The translations under genes were made by a program, and so were the position numbers. A stretch of 64,000 nucleotides of DNA, taken from NCBI GenBank assembly GCA_030620095.1, contig JAUTXW010000959.1, positions 211,261-275,260 on the forward strand. The letters are read 5' to 3'. The first letter of the stretch is position 1; every line of letters starts with the position of its first letter. This DNA is from Kuschelorhynchus macadamiae. Taxonomy: Eukaryota > Arthropoda > Insecta > Coleoptera > Curculionidae. Of this stretch, positions 23,557-34,110 are shown in pieces. The notes below the pieces were generated by a model. It did not search any database. It was not told the origin of the DNA and was given only the letters and a program-made list of their open reading frames with translations.

Positions 23557-24274
23557 ATTTCTACAAAAAATTTTAGAAAAAGAAAACCACGTTAGTAACT
23601 AATTCTAGAATTTTGGTTTTTTATATAACTCACCAATGTGGGTTTAAAATAAAAGCAAGATTGCATTCCATCAAACAAGAATTTATGTAATGTCTATTCT
23701 AAAACAAACCATCACACTTTGGAACATTTAAATTACGAAAATATTGTTATTTAACTGTTATTACATGATTAAAAATTAAAAAAAAAATTGAGGGATTATT
23801 GAAAACGAACGTTCATGAGGAACGCCATTATGTTACTTAAAACAGGTTGTGTTGCCGTATAAAACGATTTAATTTTTAAGATGATGAAATTACAAGGAAA
23901 ACAAGGTGTGTAATAAGGATAGAGAATTGTTTTGTTAGATGTAAGCGACAAAGAAAGGAGAGAACTATACGACTGAACGTCGGTTACTCTGAACACGCGA
24001 AAGGTGATGGAGTGTTGCCTACATTAAGTGAAGGGCTATATACTGCCCAACGCAGTTTTAATCTCTACTAAATTTAAATAAATATATTTGAACATGAGAA
24101 GAACAAAAAATTAGTTAATGCTTTTTTTTTTGTGCCTAATTATCTGTTATGGAAACATAATTTTATTATTAAATGATGGAAGGGAGATTTAAGGAGTTAT
24201 ATTAAGTTCTATTTTTTTATCATTATAAAAATTTTGAAACAAAGTAGAGGGACGGAAAACAGAGAGAAACTCTT

Positions 24275-25340
24275 TCACTCGTCAGGGGCGGGAGCGTCCA
24301 AGCACTGGTATTTGTTTTTATGTAATTTTAGGATGTAGCTGTAAATGGTACTCAGACCTTGAGTATCACTTTTTTTATTCATCACTGGATCCTGTGAAAT
24401 TATGTGAATCATCTCTAAGAACGTGCGTTTGTAATATGATGAGGCTCTGTCAAGAATCTCAACATTATTCCAGTTAAGAGAATGGTTGTTATTAATAAAG
24501 TGTTCACTCAGTGCACAGGACGGTACCCCTCTCCGACAGTCACTTTTATGAGATGTGATTCTGCCCTTAAGGCTCCTAGACGTTTGCCCTATGTATACTA
24601 ATTCACATTCGTTACAAGGAATTCTGTATACTACATTGTGGTTTTCAAGAGAGGACAAAGGTGTTTTAGTTTTTGTGAAAAGAAGAGATAAAGTCTTTTG
24701 TTGTTTTCTCGCTATTTTCACATCTGTATCTTTAAAAATATTGATCAATTTATTAGTGAGATTATCTATGTATGGAAGAGAGAAAAAACGTTGTGATGTA
24801 TGAGGAGAAATATCATCCTGAGTCGACAATTGTATATTTATGTTACTAGGTGTGTTAACAGAAGAATGAGAAAGTAGTGGACTTGGATGAAAGTTAGGAT
24901 CTCTAAAATTATCAGTTATGTTGTGTTCAGTTTGGAACAAAATTTTTAGCACTAGCTTTGGGGGGTATGAATTTTCTAAAAAAATGGTTTTTAACTGTTG
25001 TAACACTTGATGTCTTTTAGTAGGATGAGAAATTTTAACGGCTCTAGTTTTCATGCCTATAATTAGATTGGTTTTTGTTCTAGCAGGGTGGTAGGAATAG
25101 TAGCTGATGAATCTGATGCTTAATTGTGTTGGTCATTGAACCTTTGTTGTTTACTACACATGTAAAACGTGGAAAGGCATAGATCGCAATACTCAATTAA
25201 GTCATCCAAGACATAGTTGACTAGAATAGGAGAAATAGTTGACCCCATAGGTGTACCAAAAATCTGTTTATAATACTGTCATTAAAAATTAGATATTAGA
25301 GTCAAAAATAAACTTCATTAATGTTTCAAATAGATGCCAC
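24275..25340 (-). pseudogene. PLE unit L3, 5'-truncated and rearranged
   Basis: From the stop at 24275 to about 25115 the minus strand encodes the C-terminal part of the PLE protein, including the complete GIY-YIG domain. Beyond 25115 the sequence departs. A scrambled 50-nt stretch keeps only scraps of the expected sequence, so about 220 nt covering YVDD and downstream are mostly lost. Then 25168-25340 matches the RT segment between LPLNV..KFIFDS and the MGST/DLMPFH region, with several one- to three-base deletions. L3 shares private variants with the right arm (GACAGAGCC on the coding strand, a C in the final AAACAAATACC), unlike L1 and L2. It is non-functional. Confidence 0.85.
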
Positions 25341-25346
25341 TGTTTA
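25112..25346. other. Centre of the inverted array (strand switch)
   Basis: The minus-strand PLE sequence ends at about 25340, a 7-nt filler follows, and plus-strand PLE sequence starts at about 25347 inside the RT, just after YVDDL. Across only about 230 bp the sequence has a large deletion and many small deletions relative to every other unit (for example GCATAAGATC to GCATAGATC, AATAACTG to AATACTG). The units elsewhere differ by very few bases. This is either a true breakpoint with filler or poorly polished sequence at a palindrome centre. Confidence 0.75.
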
Positions 25347-26368
25347 TTGCGCTCCCCAGGGATAGAATAGATTTTGCTCTTGATCTGTTTAATTCATTTA
25401 ATGAACACATACAATTTACATGTGAAAAGGAAGTAAACAACAGCATTCCTTTCCTCGACATGTTAGTCATCAGGTCAGATGACAATGTTTTACTAACACA
25501 ATGGTATAGAAAACCATACTGTTCTAACAGATTCATCAGCTACTATTCCTACCACCCTGCTAGAACAAAAACCAATCTAATTATAGGCATGAAAACTAGA
25601 GCCGTTAAACTTTCTCATCCTACTAAAAGACATCAAGTGTTACAACAGTTAAAAACCATTTTTTTAGAAAATTCATACCCCCCAAAGCTAGTGCTAAAAA
25701 TTTTGTTCCAAACTGAACACAACATAACTGATAATTTTAGAGATCCTAACTTTCATCCAAGTCCACTACTTTCTCATTCTTCTGTTAACACACCTAGTAA
25801 CATAAATATACAATTGTCGACTCAGGATGATATTTCTCCTCATACATCACAACGTTTTTTCTCTCTTCCATACATAGATAATCTCACTAATAAATTGATC
25901 AATATTTTTAAAGATACAGATGTGAAAATAGCGAGAAAACAACAAAAGACTTTATCTCTTCTTTTCACAAAAACTAAAACACCTTTGTCCTCTCTTGAAA
26001 ACCACAATGTAGTATACAGAATTCCTTGTAACGAATGTGAATTAGTATACATAGGGCAAACGTCTAGGAGCCTTAAGGGCAGAATCACATCTCATAAAAG
26101 TGACTGTCGGAGAGGGGTACCGTCCTGTGCACTGAGTGAACACTTTATTAATAACAACCATTCTCTTAACTGGAATAATGTTGAGATTCTTGACAGAGCC
26201 TCATCATATTACAAACGCACGTTCTTAGAGATGATTCACATAATTTCACAGGATCCAGTGATGAATAAAAAAAGTGATACTCAAGGTCTGAGTACCATTT
26301 ACAGCTACATCCTAAAATTACATAAAAACAAATACCAGTGCTTGGACGCTCCCGCCCCTGACGAGTGA
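25347..26368 (+). pseudogene. PLE unit R1, 5'-truncated
   Basis: Plus-strand sequence begins at LALPRDRIDF, right after the catalytic YVDD, so the N-terminal half, most of the RT palm and the catalytic Asp pair are missing. The remaining frame (an ATG in the junction at 25334 opens it for 344 codons) includes the RT thumb, the linker and a complete GIY-YIG endonuclease. If expressed, it would be endonuclease without RT. It mirrors L3 across the centre and shares its variants. Confidence 0.85.
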
Positions 26369-26602
26369 AAGAGTTTCTCTCTGTTTTCCGTCCCTCTACT
26401 TTGTTTCAAAATTTTTATAATGATAAAAAAATAGAACTTAATATAACTCCTTAAATCTCCCTTCCATCATTTAATAATAAAATTATGTTTCCATAACAGA
26501 TAATTAGGCACAAAAAAAAAAAAGCATTAACTAATTTTTTGTTCTTCTCATGTTCAAATATATTTATTTAAATTTAGTAGAGATTAAAACTGCGTTGGGC
26601 AG

Positions 26603-26674
26603 TATATAGCCCTTCACTTAATGTAGGCAACACTCCATCACCTTTCGCGTGTTCAGAGTAACCGACGTTCAGTC
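26603..26674 (+). promoter_or_regulatory. Possible internal TATA/initiator region (one representative)
   Basis: Each unit carries TATATA (here 26603-26608) in its 3' region, followed by TCAGAG (26653) and TCAGTC (26669-26674), which match the insect initiator pattern. The TATA-to-initiator distance is longer than the usual 30 nt, so the pairing is doubtful. If real, transcription would start in the 3' region of one unit and read into the next, as PLE tandem organisation would need. Confidence 0.2.
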
Positions 26675-27087
26675 GTATAGTTCTCTCCTTTCTTTGTCGC
26701 TTACATCTAACAAAACAATTCTCTATCCTTATTACACACCTTGTTTTCCTTGTAATTTCATCATCTTAAAAATTAAATCGTTTTATACGGCAACACAACC
26801 TGTTTTAAGTAACATAATGGCGTTCCTCATGAACGTTCGTTTTCAATAATCCCTCAATTTTTTTTTAATTTTTAATCATGTAATAACAGTTAAATAACAA
26901 TATTTTCGTAATTTAAATGTTCCAAAGTGTGATGGTTTGTTTTAGAATAGACATTACATAAATTCTTGTTTGATGGAATGCAATCTTGCTTTTATTTTAA
27001 ACCCACATTGGTGAGTTATATAAAAAACCAAAATTCTAGAATTAGTTACTAACGTGGTTTTCTTTTTCTAAAATTTTTTGTAGAAAT

Positions 27088-27124
27088 GTCCTGAAGAAGG
27101 GGTAAATAATCCCGAAAGCTTGAC
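27088..27124 (+). ncRNA. Hammerhead-like motif between R1 and R2 (reference copy)
   Basis: Order: GUC (stem I, 27088), core CUGAAGA (27091-27097), an extra A, stem II GGGG/UCCC with loop UAAAUAA, core GAAA (27114-27117), stem III AGCU which is self-complementary with no loop, U17 (27121), then GAC (27122-27124) closing stem I. This fits the CUGANGA...GAAA...NUH order of a minimal type I hammerhead. A loopless stem III would need two molecules or two tandem copies to form the active fold. The extra A before stem II and the 3-bp stem I are weak points. AATAAA follows at 27130. Confidence 0.6.
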
Positions 27125-27244
27125 TATACAATAAAGGGTTCATCTTTTGAACTAGGCCTTTGGTTTTCTTTGACTGCATCCCCACTAATTTAGTATTTTT
27201 CTGCTTAATTAGTCAGTCACGACTAGGATTCACTCTTTTTACAG
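27102..27244 (+). other. Possible 5' leader intron (one representative)
   Basis: A donor-like GG|GTAAAT lies in the stem II loop of the hammerhead-like motif. A strong acceptor, CTCTTTTTACAG, ends 2 nt before the ATG of the reading frame. An intron of 143 nt would result, spanning the unit junction. An intron in the 5' region is known for Drosophila virilis Penelope (recalled). Nothing here proves splicing. Confidence 0.3.
27130..27135 (+). promoter_or_regulatory. AATAAA polyadenylation signal (one representative)
   Basis: AATAAA starts 8 nt after the predicted ribozyme cleavage point and about 100 nt before the unit end. The same arrangement recurs in every 3' region of the array. Confidence 0.45.
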
Positions 27245-27246
27245 AA

Positions 27247-29802
27247 ATGGGGTTTTTTTCCGACATACAACAACAATATGGTACTCCCACCGTGGTGTTA
27301 TTAAAATCTTTGGCCAATATATCCAACAAGCAAGCATCCCTGAAGAATAGAAGAATATTTTTACTTAAATGCAGACAACACGACCTGTCGCCTAACCATA
27401 TCACTAATGGAACAAAGAACGTGAACTGTCTTTTACATCACACACAAGGATCTCTCGGAAACAGGATACAGAATTTTAATAAAAGGTTAAGTAGAAAAAT
27501 ATTAAATCTCGAGATACAAGTAACTTTCTGTGAACTAAAGAAAGTAAATAGCAATGTTATAAATATTACTGAACAACTATTGAAAATTCTTCCTCCTTAC
27601 ATTTTAAATGAATACAATCGAAGATTGACAATTAAATCTAATAAACTTTTTAACAATATCAAAACTAATAATATTCACAAAATCCAACAATTGAAAGATA
27701 ACAATATAAATCTAATTAAAACACAAAATAAATGGTTTAAAAACTTAACTAATATCAACATTCCTTCAGAAGTCACACAATTCCTCTCGTTAGGACCTAA
27801 ATTTAGCATTCCTCCTTCGAGTTTAGATATTAACATTCCTCACATCCTCTCAGATCTAGAATGCATTATACATAGTTTTCCACAAGAACAGAAAGACTGC
27901 TACCGAGCTCAATTCACCAATGTCATAACTAACTTCATACATAAGAATCACAATATCAATCCACATTTTAATAATATTTTTAATAGAACTAAACGCTTTC
28001 TTAAGGACCATCCAGATTTATTTATTGTACGTAGTGATAAAGGAAATGCTACGGTTGCAATGTATAAGGAAGATTATATGATTAAAAGTCAACAATTATT
28101 AGATGATACACAATATTACAAAAAACTTAATAACAACCCTACTTATACCTTGCAGCTTAAAGCTAATAAACTAGCTAAACAACTTAAGGACAAAGGGATC
28201 ATAGATGGAGTAATGGCAACTAAAATGACTACCTATAACACGGTAGCCCCTAGATTCTACACTCTTCCTAAAATACATAAGCCCACACTATCTGTGAGAC
28301 CTATAGTTTCCGCTATTAATTGTCCCAACGGTGCATTGGCTTCATATATTTCTGATTTCCTTACTCGTGCATATGATACAGAAAATGATTATTATGTCAA
28401 AGACTCTTTTGCCTTTAGTAGTTTTGTTAATTATTATCAACTACCTAATGATTATGTAATAGTCAGTTTTGATGTTGTTTCGCTCTTCACTAATCTGCCA
28501 TTGAATGTCATAATAAATAGTCTAAAAGAAAAGTGGCAACACATATCCCAATTTTGTGGCATGGATTATGAACTATTTGAAACATTAATGAAGTTTATTT
28601 TTGACTCTAATATCCTAATTTTTAATGACAGTTATTATAAACAGATTTTTGGTACACCTATGGGGTCAACTATTTCTCCTATTCTAGTCAACTATGTCTT
28701 GGATGACTTAATTGAGTATTGCCTAGATCTTATGCCTTTCCACGTACCGTTCGTCAAACGCTACGTAGATGATCTTTTACTTGCGCTCCCCAGGGATAGA
28801 ATAGATTTTGCTCTTGATCTGTTTAATTCATTTAATGAACACATACAATTTACATGTGAAAAGGAAGTAAACAACAGCATTCCTTTCCTCGACATGTTAG
28901 TCATCAGGTCAGATGACAATGTTTTACTAACACAATGGTATAGAAAACCATACTGTTCTAACAGATTCATCAGCTACTATTCCTACCACCCTGCTAGAAC
29001 AAAAACCAATCTAATTATAGGCATGAAAACTAGAGCCGTTAAACTTTCTCATCCTACTAAAAGACATCAAGTGTTACAACAGTTAAAAACCATTTTTTTA
29101 GAAAATTCATACCCCCCAAAGCTAGTGCTAAAAATTTTGTTCCAAACTGAACACAACATAACTGATAATTTTAGAGATCCTAACTTTCATCCAAGTCCAC
29201 TACTTTCTCATTCTTCTGTTAACACACCTAGTAACATAAATATACAATTGTCGACTCAGGATGATATTTCTCCTCATACATCACAACGTTTTTTCTCTCT
29301 TCCATACATAGATAATCTCACTAATAAATTGATCAATATTTTTAAAGATACAGATGTGAAAATAGCGAGAAAACAACAAAAGACTTTATCTCTTCTTTTC
29401 ACAAAAACTAAAACACCTTTGTCCTCTCTTGAAAACCACAATGTAGTATACAGAATTCCTTGTAACGAATGTGAATTAGTATACATAGGGCAAACGTCTA
29501 GGAGCCTTAAGGGCAGAATCACATCTCATAAAAGTGACTGTCGGAGAGGGGTACCGTCCTGTGCACTGAGTGAACACTTTATTAATAACAACCATTCTCT
29601 TAACTGGAATAATGTTGAGATTCTTGACAGAGCCTCATCATATTACAAACGCACGTTCTTAGAGATGATTCACATAATTTCACAGGATCCAGTGATGAAT
29701 AAAAAAAGTGATACTCAAGGTCTGAGTACCATTTACAGCTACATCCTAAAATTACATAAAAACAAATACCAGTGCTTGGACGCTCCCGCCCCTGACGAGT
29801 GA
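27247..29802 (+). CDS. PLE reverse transcriptase with GIY-YIG endonuclease, unit R2 (intact, reference copy)
   Basis: 851 codons, ATG at 27247 directly after a splice-acceptor-like TTTTTACAG. The frame is open upstream only because the preceding unit's end happens to be in frame. Domains: N-terminal region (1-250) starting MGFFSDIQQQYG; DKG motif at 264-266, typical of PLE RTs; RT fingers/palm with LPKIHKP and RPIVSAINCPNG, FDVVSLFTNLPL (motif A), GTPMGSTISP (motif B) and YVDD at 506-509 (motif C); thumb and linker to about 720; GIY-YIG endonuclease about 732-810 with VVY (733-735), the CNEC pair (739-742), YIG (746-748), Arg757 and a late Glu (806). Length and order match Penelope/Poseidon-type PLEs. 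The protein would copy its RNA and nick target DNA in the nucleus. R2 is A-type in the coding part but switches to B-type in its 3' region. Confidence 0.93.
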   Translation: MGFFSDIQQQYGTPTVVLLKSLANISNKQASLKNRRIFLLKCRQHDLSPNHITNGTKNVNCLLHHTQGSLGNRIQNFNKRLSRKILNLEIQVTFCELKKVNSNVINITEQLLKILPPYILNEYNRRLTIKSNKLFNNIKTNNIHKIQQLKDNNINLIKTQNKWFKNLTNINIPSEVTQFLSLGPKFSIPPSSLDINIPHILSDLECIIHSFPQEQKDCYRAQFTNVITNFIHKNHNINPHFNNIFNRTKRFLKDHPDLFIVRSDKGNATVAMYKEDYMIKSQQLLDDTQYYKKLNNNPTYTLQLKANKLAKQLKDKGIIDGVMATKMTTYNTVAPRFYTLPKIHKPTLSVRPIVSAINCPNGALASYISDFLTRAYDTENDYYVKDSFAFSSFVNYYQLPNDYVIVSFDVVSLFTNLPLNVIINSLKEKWQHISQFCGMDYELFETLMKFIFDSNILIFNDSYYKQIFGTPMGSTISPILVNYVLDDLIEYCLDLMPFHVPFVKRYVDDLLLALPRDRIDFALDLFNSFNEHIQFTCEKEVNNSIPFLDMLVIRSDDNVLLTQWYRKPYCSNRFISYYSYHPARTKTNLIIGMKTRAVKLSHPTKRHQVLQQLKTIFLENSYPPKLVLKILFQTEHNITDNFRDPNFHPSPLLSHSSVNTPSNINIQLSTQDDISPHTSQRFFSLPYIDNLTNKLINIFKDTDVKIARKQQKTLSLLFTKTKTPLSSLENHNVVYRIPCNECELVYIGQTSRSLKGRITSHKSDCRRGVPSCALSEHFINNNHSLNWNNVEILDRASSYYKRTFLEMIHIISQDPVMNKKSDTQGLSTIYSYILKLHKNKYQCLDAPAPDE

Positions 29803-30516
29803 AAGAGTTTCTCTCTGTTTTCCGTCCCTCTACTTTGTTTCAAAATTTTTATAATGATAAAAAAATAGAACTTAATATAACTCCTTAAATCTCCCTTCCA
29901 TCATTTAATAATAAAATTATGTTTCCATAACAGATAATTAGGCACAAAAAAAGCATTAACTAATTTTTTGTTCTTCTCATGTTCAAATATATTTATTTAA
30001 ATTTAGTAGAGATTAAAACTGCGTTGGGCAGTATATAGCCCTTCACTTAATGTAGGCAACACTCCATCACCTTTCGCGTGTTCAGAGTAACCGACGTTCA
30101 GTCGTATAGTTCTCTCCTTTCTTTGTCGCTTACATCTAACAAAACAATTCTCTATCCTTATTACACACCTTGTTTTCCTTGTAATTTCATCATCTTAAAA
30201 ATTAAATCGTTTTATACGGCAACACAACCTGTTTTAAGTAACATAATGGCGTTCCTCATGAACGTTCGTTTTCAATAATCCCTCAATTTTTTTTTAATTT
30301 TTAATCATGTAATAACAGTTAAATAACAATATTTTCGTAATTTAAATGTTCCAAAGTGTGATGGTTTGTTTTAGAATAAACATTTCATAAATTCTTGTTT
30401 GATGGAATGCAATCTTGCTTTTATTTTAAACCCACATTGGTGAGTTATATAAAAAACCAAAATTCTAGAATTAGTTACTAACGTGGTTTTCTTTTTCTAA
30501 AATTTTTTGTAGAAAT

Positions 30517-30553
30517 GTCCTGAAGAAGGGGTAAATAATCCCGAAAGCTTGAC
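30517..30553 (+). ncRNA. Hammerhead-like motif, 3' region of unit R2
   Basis: Same 37-nt core as the reference copy. Confidence 0.6.
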
Positions 30554-30675
30554 TATACAATAAAGGGTTCATCTTTTGAACTAGGCCTTTGGTTTTCTTT
30601 GACTGCATCCCCACTAATTTAGTATTTTTCTGCTTAATTAGTCAGTCACGACTAGGATTCACTCTTTTTACAGAA

Positions 30676-33232
30676 ATGGGGTTTTTTTCCGACATACAAC
30701 AACAATATGGTACTCCCACCGTGGTGTTATTAAAATCTTTGGCCAATATATCCAACAAGCAAGCATCCCTGAAGAATAGAAGAATATTTTTACTTAAATG
30801 CAGACAACACGACCTGTCGCCTAACCATATCACTAATGGAACAAAGAACGTGAACTGTCTTTTACATCACACACAAGGATCTCTCGGAAACAGGATACAG
30901 AATTTTAATAAAAGGTTAAGTAGAAAAATATTAAATCTCGAGATACAAGTAACTTTCTGTGAACTAAAGAAAGTAAATAGCAATGTTATAAATATTACTG
31001 AACAACTATTGAAAATTCTTCCTCCTTACATTATAAATGAATACAATCGAAGATTGACAATTAAATCTAATAAACTTTTTAACAATATCAAAACTAATAA
31101 TATTCACAAAATCCAACAATTGAAAGATAACAATATAAATCTAATTAAAACACAAAATAAATGGTTTAAAAACTTAACTAATATCAACATTCCTTCAGAA
31201 GTCACACAATTCCTCTCGTTAGGACCTAAATTTAGCATTCCTCCTTCGATTTTAGATATTAACATTCCTCACATTCTCTCAGATCTAGAATGCATTATAC
31301 ATAGTTTTCCACAAGAACAGAAAGACTGCTTCCGAGCTCAATTCACCAATGTCATAACTAACTTCATACATAAGAATCACAATATCAATCCACATTTTAA
31401 TAATATTTTTAATAAAACTAAACGCTTTCTTAAGGACCATCCAGATTTATTTATTGTACGTAGTGATAAAGGAAATGCTACGGTTGCAATGTATAAGGAA
31501 GATTATATGATTAAAAGTCAACAATTATTAGATGATACACAATATTACAAAAAACTTAATAACAACCCTACTTATACCTTGCAGCTTAAAGCTAATAAAC
31601 TAGTTAAACAACTTAAGGACAAAGGGATCATAGATGGAGTAATGGCAACTAAAATGACTACCTATAACACGGTAGCCCCTAGATTCTACACTCTTCCTAA
31701 AATACATAAGCCCACACTATCTGTGAGACCTATAGTTTCCGCTATTAATTGTCCCAACGGTGCATTGGCTTCATATATTTCTGATTTCCTTACTCGTGCA
31801 TATGATACAGAAAATGATTATTATGTCAAAGACTCTTTTGCCTTTAGTAGTTTTGTTAATTATTATCAACTACCTAATGATTATGTAATAGTCAGTTTTG
31901 ATGTTGTTTCGCTCTTCACTAATCTGCCATTGAATGTCATAATAAATAGTCTAAAAGAAAAGTGGCAACACATATCCCAATTTTGTGGCATGGATTATGA
32001 ACTATTTGAAACATTAATGAAGTTTATTTTTGACTCTAATATCCTAATTTTTAATGACAGTTATTATAAACAGATTTTTGGTACACCTATGGGGTCAACT
32101 ATTTCTCCTATTCTAGTCAACTATGTCTTGGATGACTTAATTGAGTATTGCCTAGATCTTATGCCTTTCCACATACCGTTCGTCAAACGCTACGTGGATG
32201 ATCTTTTACTTGCGCTCCCCAGGGATAGAATAGATTTTGCTCTTGATCTGTTTAATTCATTTAATGAACACATACAATTTACATGTGAAAAGGAAGTAAA
32301 CAACAGCATTCCTTTCCTCGACATGTTAGTCATCAGGTCAGATGACAATGTTTTACTAACACAATGGTATAGAAAACCATACTGTTCTAACAGATTCATC
32401 AGCTACTATTCCTACCACCCTGCTAGAACAAAAACCAATCTGATTATAGGCATGAAAACTAGAGCCGTTAAACTTTCTCATCCTACTAAAAGACATCAAG
32501 TGCTACAACAGTTAAAAACCATTTTTTTTAGAAAATTCATACCCCCCAAAGCTAGTGCTAAAAATTTTGTTCCAAACTGAACACAACATAACTGATAATT
32601 TTAGAGATCCTAACTTTCATCCAAGTCCACTACTTTCTCATTCTTCTGTTAACACACCTAGTAACATAAATATACAATTGTCGACTCAGGATGATATTTC
32701 TCCTCATACATCACAACGTTTTTTCTCTCTTCCATACATAGATAATCTCACTAATAAATTGATCAATATTTTTAAAGATACAGATGTGAAAATAGCGAGA
32801 AAACAACAAAAGACTTTATCTCTTCTTTTCACAAAAACTAAGACACCTTTGTCCTCTCTTGAAAACCACAATGTAGTATACAGAATTCCTTGCAACGAAT
32901 GTGAATTAGTATACATAGGGCAAACGTCTAGGAGCCTTAAGGGCAGAATCACATCTCATAAAAGTGACTGTCGGAGAGGGGTACCGTCCTGTGCACTGAG
33001 TGAACACTTTATTAATAACAACCATTCTCTTAACTGGAATAATGCTGAGATTCTTGACAGAGCCTCATCATATTACAAACGCACGTTCTTAGAGATGATT
33101 CACATAATTTCACAGGATCCAGTGATGAATAAAAAAAGTGATACTCAAGGTCTGAGTACCACTTACAGCTACATCCTAAAATTACATAAAAACAAATACC
33201 AGTGCTTGGACGCTCCCGCCCCTGACGAGTGA
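30676..33232 (+). pseudogene. PLE RT/GIY-YIG frame, unit R3, one frameshift
   Basis: From the ATG at 30676 the frame is intact through YVDDLLLALP and the thumb, then breaks at about 32530. There a run of 7 T becomes 8 T, giving an early stop at 32580. The rest, including the whole GIY-YIG domain, continues in another frame to 33232. The truncated product would be RT without endonuclease. B-type residues: IINEY, SILD, CFRAQ, NKTK, KLVKQ, HIPF. Other private changes are NNAEILDRA and LSTTYSY near the end. The extra T could be a sequencing error in a homopolymer, so the copy might be intact. Confidence 0.88.
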
Positions 33233-33951
33233 AAGAGTTTCTCTCTGTTTTCCGTCCCTCTACTTTGTTTCAAAATTTTTATAATGATAAAAAAAAAAAA
33301 TAGAACTTAATATAACTCTTCAAATCTCCCTTCCATCATTTAATAATAAAATTATGTTTCCATAACAGATAATTAGGCACAAAAAAAAAGCATTAACTAA
33401 TTTTTTGTTCTTCTCATGTTCAAATATATTTATTTAAATTTAGTAGAGATTAAAACTGCGTTGGGCAGTATATAGCCCTTCACTTAATGTAGGCAACACT
33501 CCATCACCTTTCGCGTGTTCAGAGTAACCGACGTTCAGTCGTATAGTTCTCTCCTTTCTTTGTCGCTTACATCTAACAAAACAATTCTCTATCCTTATTA
33601 CACACCTTGTTTTCCTTGTAATTTCATCATCTTAAAAATTAAATCGTTTTATACGGCAACACAGCCTGTTTTAAGTAACATAATGGCGTTCCTCATGAAC
33701 GTTCGTTTTCAATAATCCCTCAATTTTTTTTTAATTTTCAATCATGTAATAACAGTTAAATAACAATATTCGTAATTTAAATGTTCCAAAGTGTGATGGT
33801 TTGTTTTAGAATAAACATTTCATAAATTCTTGTTTGATGGAATGCAATCTTGCTTTTATTTTAAACCCACATTGGTGAGTTATATAAAAAACCAAAATTC
33901 TATAATTAGTTACTAACGTGGTTTTCTTTTTCTAAAATTTTTTGTAGAAAT

Positions 33952-33988
33952 GTCCTGAAGAAGGGGTAAATAATCCCGAAAGCTTGAC
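33952..33988 (+). ncRNA. Hammerhead-like motif, 3' region of unit R3
   Basis: Same 37-nt core as the reference copy. Confidence 0.6.
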
Positions 33989-34110
33989 TATACAATAAAG
34001 GGTTCATCTTTTGAACTAGGCCTTTGGTTTTCTTTGACTGCATCCCCACTAATTTAGTATTTTTCTGCTTAATTAGTCAGTCACGACTAGGATTCACTCT
34101 TTTTACAGAA

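Noticed and set aside
26649..26849. 66-codon frame repeated upstream of each PLE frame
   Set aside because: It begins with GTG, not ATG, and looks conserved only because the units are near-identical. Nothing indicates a protein.
29274..29522. 82-, 69- and 63-codon frames recurring antisense to every PLE copy
   Set aside because: Shadows of the RT/GIY-YIG frame on the opposite strand.
32520..32560. Programmed frameshift in R3
   Set aside because: The break is one extra T in a T run absent from all other units. Mutation or sequencing error is simpler.
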